Shown: in pieces, positions 5,515 to 9,806 of the stretch
How the letters are laid out: every line of letters starts with the position of its first letter
Position numbering within the stretch: the stretch's first letter is position 1
From: SCGC-AG-212-J23 sp035762345
GTDB taxonomy: Bacteria > Pseudomonadota > Gammaproteobacteria > Burkholderiales > SG8-39
Direction of reading: 5' to 3'
Length of the DNA: 9,806 nucleotides
Assembly: GCA_035762345.1 (NCBI GenBank)
Contig: DASTPE010000102.1
Span: 1 to 9,806 of the forward strand
Notes under the pieces: generated by a model
Database searches by the model: none
Seen by the model: the letters and a program-made list of their open reading frames with translations, nothing else
What the model was told of the DNA's origin: nothing
Position numbers and translations under genes: made by a program

Positions 5515-7148
5515 GTTTTGAACACGACCGGCGCGTGAAAATTCTTGTCGATGACGACGTCGACGACCGCCGGCAGTCCGCTCGCCAGTGCCCGCTTGAG
5601 GGCAGGAATCAATTCCGAAGAATCCCCGACCCTTTCTCCGTAAGCGCCGAGGACGCGCGCGAGCGCGGCGAAGTCGACGTCGCCGTAATCTACCGCGAAG
5701 GTACGCCCTCGATAGAGCTCGTTCTGGAATGCGCGCTCGTTGCCCAGGCCCTGGTCATTGAAGACCACGCACACCACCGGGATCTTTTCGCGCACCGCTG
5801 TTTCGAGCTCGCCGAGGTTGCACATCATGCCCATGTCACCCACCGTGGCCATTACTGCCTGGTGCGGCCGCGCGAGCTTAACGCCCATCGCCATCGGCAG
5901 CCCGGCACCCACCGAGCCCCAGTCGCTGATGTACATGAAGGTGTTCGGCTGGTAGGTGTCCATGAACACGCGCATGTGCTTACCGGCGTTTCCCGCGTCC
6001 AGAATCATCACTCCATCGGACGGCAGTGCTTGGCGCATGGCATGCGCCACCACAGGAGGAAGAATGGGATGTGCGTCCGTGTCCAGCAGCTTCTGCCTTT
6101 CCTGATCCCAGTCGCGGCGCGCTTTCTGCACGTCAACCCAGTCCCACTTGCCTTTGACGCGGCTGGCAAGGCCATCGATGAAGCTCAGGGTTGAGCCGAC
6201 CACCGCGTGTGCGACCGGGAACGCGACGCCGATGTCGGCCGCGACAGTGCTGTGATGGAGGAGCACGGCCTCCCGGCTGATGATGCCGTAGCGAAACTGA
6301 GTCGAAAAAAGGTCGAGGTGCGCGCCGAGCGCGATGACCACGTCGGCCTGGGGCAGCGTACGGTTCGCGCTCGACCAGCCGTTGCGGCCGAGCGGCCCGA
6401 GCGCGAGACGGTGCGTGGTGGGGAATGCGTCCGGATGATATTGCAGCGTCGCAACCGGGATGCCGGTCGCCTCGGCAAAGCGCCGGAGCGCATCGAGCGC
6501 GTCTTCCCGAATGACGCTGCCGCCGGCTACCAGAACAGGCCGTTTCGCTTTTGAGACAAGCTCCCCCGCACGGTCCAGATCATCGGGCGAGCAGGCGGGC
6601 CGTGAGCTTGGCCGGTACGCCTCAGGCGGGATCGGCTCGGGAGCGGTCTTGTCGAGCAGGATCTCCTTCGAGACATCGAGATGCACTGGCCCGAGAGGCT
6701 CGGCGAGCGCCACGCGGAACGCACGGCGCAGGGCTTCCTGGATCTTCGAGACTGTCGGGATCGAGTATGCCCACTTGGTGATCGGCAAATGGAACGTCAC
6801 CTGGTCGATGTCCTGGCTCGCGTCCTTTTCGCGCAGCCAGATCTCCTGGGCGCCGCTAATGCTGATGATCGGCACATAACCCTTGTACGCGGCGCCGATG
6901 CCGGTGGCGAGGTTCGTCACCCCGGGACCCTCGGTGGCGGTCACCACCGCCGGACGGTTGAGCGCACGCGCATAACCGTAGGCCATGAACGCCGCCCCCT
7001 GCTCGTGCCGGGTGAGGATGAACCGTATGTCCGGCGCGTCGTGCAGTACGTCGAGGATCGGGAGGTTCATCGTGCCCGGGATGCCGAAGACATGCGCGAC
7101 CCGCTCGCGCCGCAGGCATTCGACGATTGCTTGGGCGCCGGTAATCAC
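5511..7148 (-). CDS. Thiamine-diphosphate-dependent enzyme (acetolactate synthase-like)
   Basis: A 545-residue protein with the three-domain layout of the pyruvate oxidase/acetolactate synthase superfamily. The Pyr domain is about 1-165, with FGIPGTMNLP at 21-30 and the ThDP-activating Glu49 in RHEQGAAF. The central domain is about 190-330, and the PP domain about 365-535. The cofactor motif starts GDMGMM at 437-442 and ends VVFND with Asn464-Asp465; the usual forms are GDG and NN. Members decarboxylate 2-oxo acids or acyl-CoAs, or join or split carbon chains, in the cytosol with ThDP and Mg2+. The substrate is not recognisable, and the nearest named enzyme (acetolactate synthase) is only a fold guide. 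The start is the GTG at 7148-7146, overlapping the TGA of the binding-protein gene as GTGA. The open frame continues far upstream, but that part is antiparallel-free shadow of the binding-protein gene. Coupling to an importer upstream and a PrpD-fold enzyme downstream implies a catabolic role. Confidence 0.9.
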   Translation of the reverse strand: MITGAQAIVECLRRERVAHVFGIPGTMNLPILDVLHDAPDIRFILTRHEQGAAFMAYGYARALNRPAVVTATEGPGVTNLATGIGAAYKGYVPIISISGAQEIWLREKDASQDIDQVTFHLPITKWAYSIPTVSKIQEALRRAFRVALAEPLGPVHLDVSKEILLDKTAPEPIPPEAYRPSSRPACSPDDLDRAGELVSKAKRPVLVAGGSVIREDALDALRRFAEATGIPVATLQYHPDAFPTTHRLALGPLGRNGWSSANRTLPQADVVIALGAHLDLFSTQFRYGIISREAVLLHHSTVAADIGVAFPVAHAVVGSTLSFIDGLASRVKGKWDWVDVQKARRDWDQERQKLLDTDAHPILPPVVAHAMRQALPSDGVMILDAGNAGKHMRVFMDTYQPNTFMYISDWGSVGAGLPMAMGVKLARPHQAVMATVGDMGMMCNLGELETAVREKIPVVCVVFNDQGLGNERAFQNELYRGRTFAVDYGDVDFAALARVLGAYGERVGDSSELIPALKRALASGLPAVVDVVIDKNFHAPVVFKT

Positions 7149-8209
7149 CGCGACTTGATTTCGGTCCAAATGCGGTTCAGAAGCTGGCGCTGCTTCGGGG
7201 TCATGTCGCTCAGCTGCTCCAGCGTCTTGACCGAGCGCTCGTCGGAGAACACCGCCTTGTTCGCCTTGATCTCGGGCTTGATGTATTGCAGCGCATCCTG
7301 GTTTGGGTTGCCCGAGCCGATCATGTTGGTAAGCTCGGCGGAGTTGCGTCCCTCGAGCATGAAGTTGATGAACTCGTGCGCCAGGTCCGGACGGGGCGCG
7401 GACTTCGAGACCACCATGACGTCCAAGGCGAGCACCGCGCCTTCCTTGGGCAGGCTGTGGCGGACGCGAAACTTCTGCTTCGCTTCCTGCGCACCCTTGT
7501 CGGCCTGGAAGATGTCGTTCGAATAGCCGTGCACCATCCAGATGTTGCCGGAGGCGAGCTCCTTGATGTAGCTCGCTGCGTTGAACGCCGCCCAGTAGGG
7601 CTTCGCCTTCAGGATGACCTGCTTTGCCTGTTCCCAGTGCTTGGGGTCGCGGTCGTTTACAGAGTAGCCGAGGTACTTGAGCGCCGCGGCGAGCACCTCG
7701 GCCTGGCTGTCGAGCACGGTGACGCGCTTGTTGAGCTTGGACACGATCTTCGGGTCGAAGATCGTCGCCCAGGAGTCCACCGGCACGCCGAGCTCCTTGA
7801 TCTTCGCCTCGTTGTAGCCGATCAGCGTGATGGACATCGCGTAGGGCGCGGAAAACTTGTTGCCAGGGTCGTAGGCGCCGCCGCGGTACTGCGGCATCAC
7901 GTTTTTCAGGTTGGGCAGCTTGGTGTGGTCGAGCGACTGGATCCAGCCGGCTTTCGCCATGCCGAGGACATAGTTCGAGGTGGGCACGAGCACGTCGTAG
8001 CCCTTCGCGCCGGCGGCGAGCTTGGCCACGAGCTCCTCGTTGTCGGAGTAATAGGTCTGCACTACCTTGCACTTACAAGCCTGCTGGAAGCGCTCAACCG
8101 TTTCCGGCGCAATGTAGTCGTTCCAGTTGAAGAGATGCAGCTCGTTCGCTTGCGCCCAGGCGCCCGGGGCGGCGAAAGCGAGAAGCAGGGCGATCAGTAC
8201 GCGATTCAT
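7145..8209 (-). CDS. PotF/PotD-like polyamine-type ABC transporter binding protein
   Basis: A 354-residue periplasmic protein with a typical signal peptide (about 1-19, cleavage near AWAQA). The mature N-terminus reads LHLFNWNDYIAPETV, the hallmark of spermidine/putrescine receptors. From a remembered alignment with E. coli PotF, ligand-box residues Trp29, Asp31 and Tyr32, and acidic residues Glu171, Asp232 and Asp263, are kept. One expected tryptophan of the GWAGD segment is replaced in GYSND (228-232). This supports a cationic amine-type ligand while allowing a variant one. Two cysteines sit close together (Cys45, Cys47 in ACKCKV) and could form an unusual periplasmic thiol site. A good GGAG ribosome site lies eight bases before the ATG (8218-8221). 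The start overlaps the stop of permease 2 by four bases, and the stop overlaps the ThDP-enzyme start. It would deliver ligand to the two upstream-encoded permeases. Family call strong; exact ligand uncertain. Confidence 0.92.
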   Translation of the reverse strand: MNRVLIALLLAFAAPGAWAQANELHLFNWNDYIAPETVERFQQACKCKVVQTYYSDNEELVAKLAAGAKGYDVLVPTSNYVLGMAKAGWIQSLDHTKLPNLKNVMPQYRGGAYDPGNKFSAPYAMSITLIGYNEAKIKELGVPVDSWATIFDPKIVSKLNKRVTVLDSQAEVLAAALKYLGYSVNDRDPKHWEQAKQVILKAKPYWAAFNAASYIKELASGNIWMVHGYSNDIFQADKGAQEAKQKFRVRHSLPKEGAVLALDVMVVSKSAPRPDLAHEFINFMLEGRNSAELTNMIGSGNPNQDALQYIKPEIKANKAVFSDERSVKTLEQLSDMTPKQRQLLNRIWTEIKSR

Positions 8210-8988
8210 CGGCGGTTCTCCGTTTGCAGGATTGATGGCGAAAGACGCGTTGCAACCAGTATAAGGGTGAGCGTAAGCAGCATGAGCAGCGTGGACACCG
8301 CGTTCACCTCGGGCGTAACCGCGATCTTGACCATCGTGTAGATCTGCAGGGGCAGGGTGCTCGAGCCGGCTCCGGCGGTGAAGAAAGTGATCACGAAATC
8401 GTCGAGCGAGAGCGTGAAGGCCATCAACGCGCCGGCAAGCACCCCCGGCATGATGAGCGGCAGCGTGACCCAGCGGAAGGCCTGGGCCGGGGTGGCGCCG
8501 AGATCGCGCGCCGCCTCGGTCAGGCTCTCATCCATGCCCGCGAGCCGTGCACGTACCACGAGCGCGACGAAGCCGATGCAGAAGGTGATGTGGGCAAGAA
8601 TGATCGACACCATGCCGAGCGTGATATTCAGCAGCACGAAAAAGATGAGCAGGCTTACTCCCATGAGAATCTCGGGGATGGCGATCGTGGCGAGCACGAG
8701 CGGAGGAAGCAAGCGAGGGCGGTAGCGGTGCAGTGCGAATCCGGCCAGAGTGCCGAGCACGGTGGACGCCGCCGCAGCGGCAAGGGCGATGGCGAGCGAG
8801 TTGCGCGCAGCGATCAGCATCGCCTCGTTGTGCAGCAGCTTTTCGTACCAGGCAAGCGTAAAACCGACCCACTGCGCGTTGAGGCGCGAGTCATTAAAGG
8901 AATAAAGCACCACGATGGCGAGCGGCGCATACAGGAACACGTACGCCACAAAGGCCGCGCACCACAGGCGGACCGAGCCCCGCGTCAT
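8206..8988 (-). CDS. ABC transporter permease, PotC/PotI type
   Basis: A 260-residue inner-membrane protein with about six hydrophobic segments, near residues 9-30, 58-85, 97-121, 125-147, 181-203 and 227-247. The cytoplasmic EAA loop is EAARDLGATPAQAF at 158-171 followed by WVTLPLIMPGV; this contacts the ATPase. The sequence after it, FTLSLDDFVITFF, is characteristic of the PotC/PotI half of polyamine importers. Its ATG at 8988-8986 overlaps the stop of the other permease as ATGA, and its own TGA overlaps the binding-protein start. The open frame extends further upstream, but that part is the shadow of the other permease. With its partner it forms the heterodimeric membrane channel; no ATPase gene is in the window. 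Confident in family and role. Confidence 0.93.
   Translation of the reverse strand: MTRGSVRLWCAAFVAYVFLYAPLAIVVLYSFNDSRLNAQWVGFTLAWYEKLLHNEAMLIAARNSLAIALAAAAASTVLGTLAGFALHRYRPRLLPPLVLATIAIPEILMGVSLLIFFVLLNITLGMVSIILAHITFCIGFVALVVRARLAGMDESLTEAARDLGATPAQAFRWVTLPLIMPGVLAGALMAFTLSLDDFVITFFTAGAGSSTLPLQIYTMVKIAVTPEVNAVSTLLMLLTLTLILVATRLSPSILQTENRR
8218..8221 (-). promoter_or_regulatory. Ribosome binding site of the Pot-like binding protein
   Basis: On the minus strand GGAG is followed by AACCGCCG and then the ATG, a spacing of eight bases. It lies inside the end of permease 2. It is the clearest ribosome site of the operon and could give the periplasmic receptor higher translation than its neighbours, whose starts depend mainly on stop/start overlap. 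Confidence 0.6.
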
Positions 8989-9806
8989 CCGCGCGCACCG
9001 CGTCGCGACAGTGCCGCCAGTGCCGATAGCGCGAGCGCCCCGGCCATCAGCACGAGCGAGAGCGCTGCGCCGAAGGGCCAGTCGCGCGTATCGAGAAACT
9101 GCTGCTTGATCACGTTGCCGATCATGATGCCGCCGGTGCCGCCAACGAGGTCCGGAATGGCGAAGATGCCGAACGCGGGGATGAAGGTGAGGGCCGCGCC
9201 GGCATAGACGCCGGGCAGCGAGAGCGGAAAAGTGACGCGCCAGAAGCGCTGCCAGGTATCGGCGCCGAGGTCCTGCGCGGCGTCGAGCAGCGCCGGGTCG
9301 TGCTTCTCGAGGTTGGCGTAGAGCGGCAGGACCATGAAAGGCAGGTGCACGTAGACGAGGGTGATTACGACCGCCGCCGGCGTGTAGAGCAGCGAAACCG
9401 GCTCGAGGCCGACCGAGCCTAGCGCCCCGTTCAGCGCGCGCATGACGAACGACTGCGGGCCGAGAATTGTCATCCAGGCATAGACGCGGATAAGGAAGTT
9501 GCTCCAGAAGGGCAGGATGACCAGCAGGACGAGAACGTCTCGGTACCGGCGCGGACTGCGGGCGATGAGCAGCGCGAGGGGATAGCCTGCCGCCAGGCAC
9601 AGCACGGTGGCGAGCGCTGCGTAGCCAAACGACTTCAGAAACAGCCAGCCGTAGAGGAAGTCCGAAAAAAGCGCGGCGTAGGCTTCGGCGGTAAGGTTGA
9701 GATGCGCCCCGCCTTCGTCACGGAGCATGAGGGGAGCGAGGCCACCGAAGTCGCCGGGAGCGCGAAACGACGCGAGCGCCATGATGGCGAGCGGCGCGGC
9801 GAAGAA
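8985..9806 (-). CDS. ABC transporter permease, PotB/PotH type, 5' partial
   Basis: The first permease of the importer, entering from the right edge. The frame remains open through the ATG at 9782 to the window end, where it reads FFAAPLAIMALASF, matching the first membrane helix of PotB/PotH (typically FFLLPL-like). The true start is therefore outside, and the ATG at 9782 is probably internal. Counting from that Met, hydrophobic segments occur near 46-74, 83-105, 134-157, 187-211 and 237-258. The EAA-type loop is DAAQDLGADTWQRFWRVTFP at 167-186 followed by LSLPG. Its TGA (8987-8985) overlaps the start of permease 2. The visible 273 residues are close to the usual 280-310, so only a short cytoplasmic N-terminus is missing. 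Pot operons often place the ATPase gene just upstream, which here would be beyond the window. Confidence 0.92.
   Translation of the reverse strand, partial: FFAAPLAIMALASFRAPGDFGGLAPLMLRDEGGAHLNLTAEAYAALFSDFLYGWLFLKSFGYAALATVLCLAAGYPLALLIARSPRRYRDVLVLLVILPFWSNFLIRVYAWMTILGPQSFVMRALNGALGSVGLEPVSLLYTPAAVVITLVYVHLPFMVLPLYANLEKHDPALLDAAQDLGADTWQRFWRVTFPLSLPGVYAGAALTFIPAFGIFAIPDLVGGTGGIMIGNVIKQQFLDTRDWPFGAALSLVLMAGALALSALAALSRRGARG

Noticed and set aside
5511..8072. An 853-residue open frame that would fuse the ThDP enzyme to about 300 extra N-terminal residues.
   Set aside because: The added part is low-complexity Arg/Gly/Ala-rich sequence lying over the binding-protein gene in another frame of the same strand. 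The real start is the GTG at 7148, overlapping that gene's stop, and the protein there begins with normal ThDP-family sequence.
7286..8341. Long plus-strand open frames over the minus-strand operon (also 4600-5538, 5535-6194 and 6681-7526).
   Set aside because: They are antisense to genes with clear family motifs, their translations are rich in Arg, Val, His and Gly without recognisable domains, and such shadows are normal in GC-rich DNA.
8206..9600. A 464-residue open frame extending the second permease upstream.
   Set aside because: The extra N-terminal part is an out-of-frame reading of the first permease. The permease sequence proper begins at the ATG at 8988, with a 4-base overlap.

Overview
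The window is GC-rich, densely coded DNA. The gene content points to a betaproteobacterium, probably Burkholderiales or a relative: two Bug/TctC-type periplasmic receptors (a family greatly expanded in that group), a MmgE/PrpD protein, a Pot-type ABC importer and short intergenic gaps. This is inferred from family content; there is no rRNA or other taxonomic marker here.

Left block, plus strand (2-3661). The window opens inside a Bug-family solute receptor. Five bases after it comes a short-chain dehydrogenase that resembles uronate dehydrogenase but differs at two expected substrate-pocket serines. Then come two lipoprotein hydrolases of the cell envelope: a patatin-like phospholipase (Ser/Asp dyad visible) and a YiiX-type, circularly permuted NlpC/P60 hydrolase (His/Glu/Cys visible). 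The 66-base gap between these two carries three GTAA-type direct repeats at an exact 11-base period. That is the geometry of an OmpR/PhoB/CpxR-family response-regulator site.

Convergence point (3662-3692). A 9-bp stem that could form in either direction lies just after the last plus-strand stop and overlaps the end of the minus-strand unit.

Right block, minus strand (9806 down to 3680). This is one tightly packed operon, read right to left: ABC permease 1 (runs off the window), ABC permease 2, a PotF/PotD-like periplasmic binding protein, a thiamine-diphosphate (ThDP) enzyme, a MmgE/PrpD protein, and a decayed Bug receptor. All four junctions between the five intact genes are 4-base stop/start overlaps (ATGA, ATGA, GTGA, ATGA), so importer and enzymes are probably made together. 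The layout suggests uptake of a cationic, polyamine-like or amino-acid-like compound. Its carbon skeleton would then be handled by a ThDP-dependent C-C lyase or ligase and a PrpD-fold dehydratase, decarboxylase or epimerase. The receptor remnant at the operon end has lost its 5' half exactly at the prpD-like stop codon and carries a 1-base frameshift, so an older Bug-receptor uptake route may have been replaced by the ABC importer. No ATPase gene for the importer is in the window; it may lie upstream, beyond position 9806.

No tRNA, rRNA, CRISPR array, insertion sequence or gene-free stretch above 300 bases was seen. The least expected observations are the 11-base-phased repeats at 2822-2849, the coupling of a Pot-type importer to a ThDP enzyme and a PrpD-fold enzyme, and the altered pocket of the uronate-dehydrogenase-like protein.
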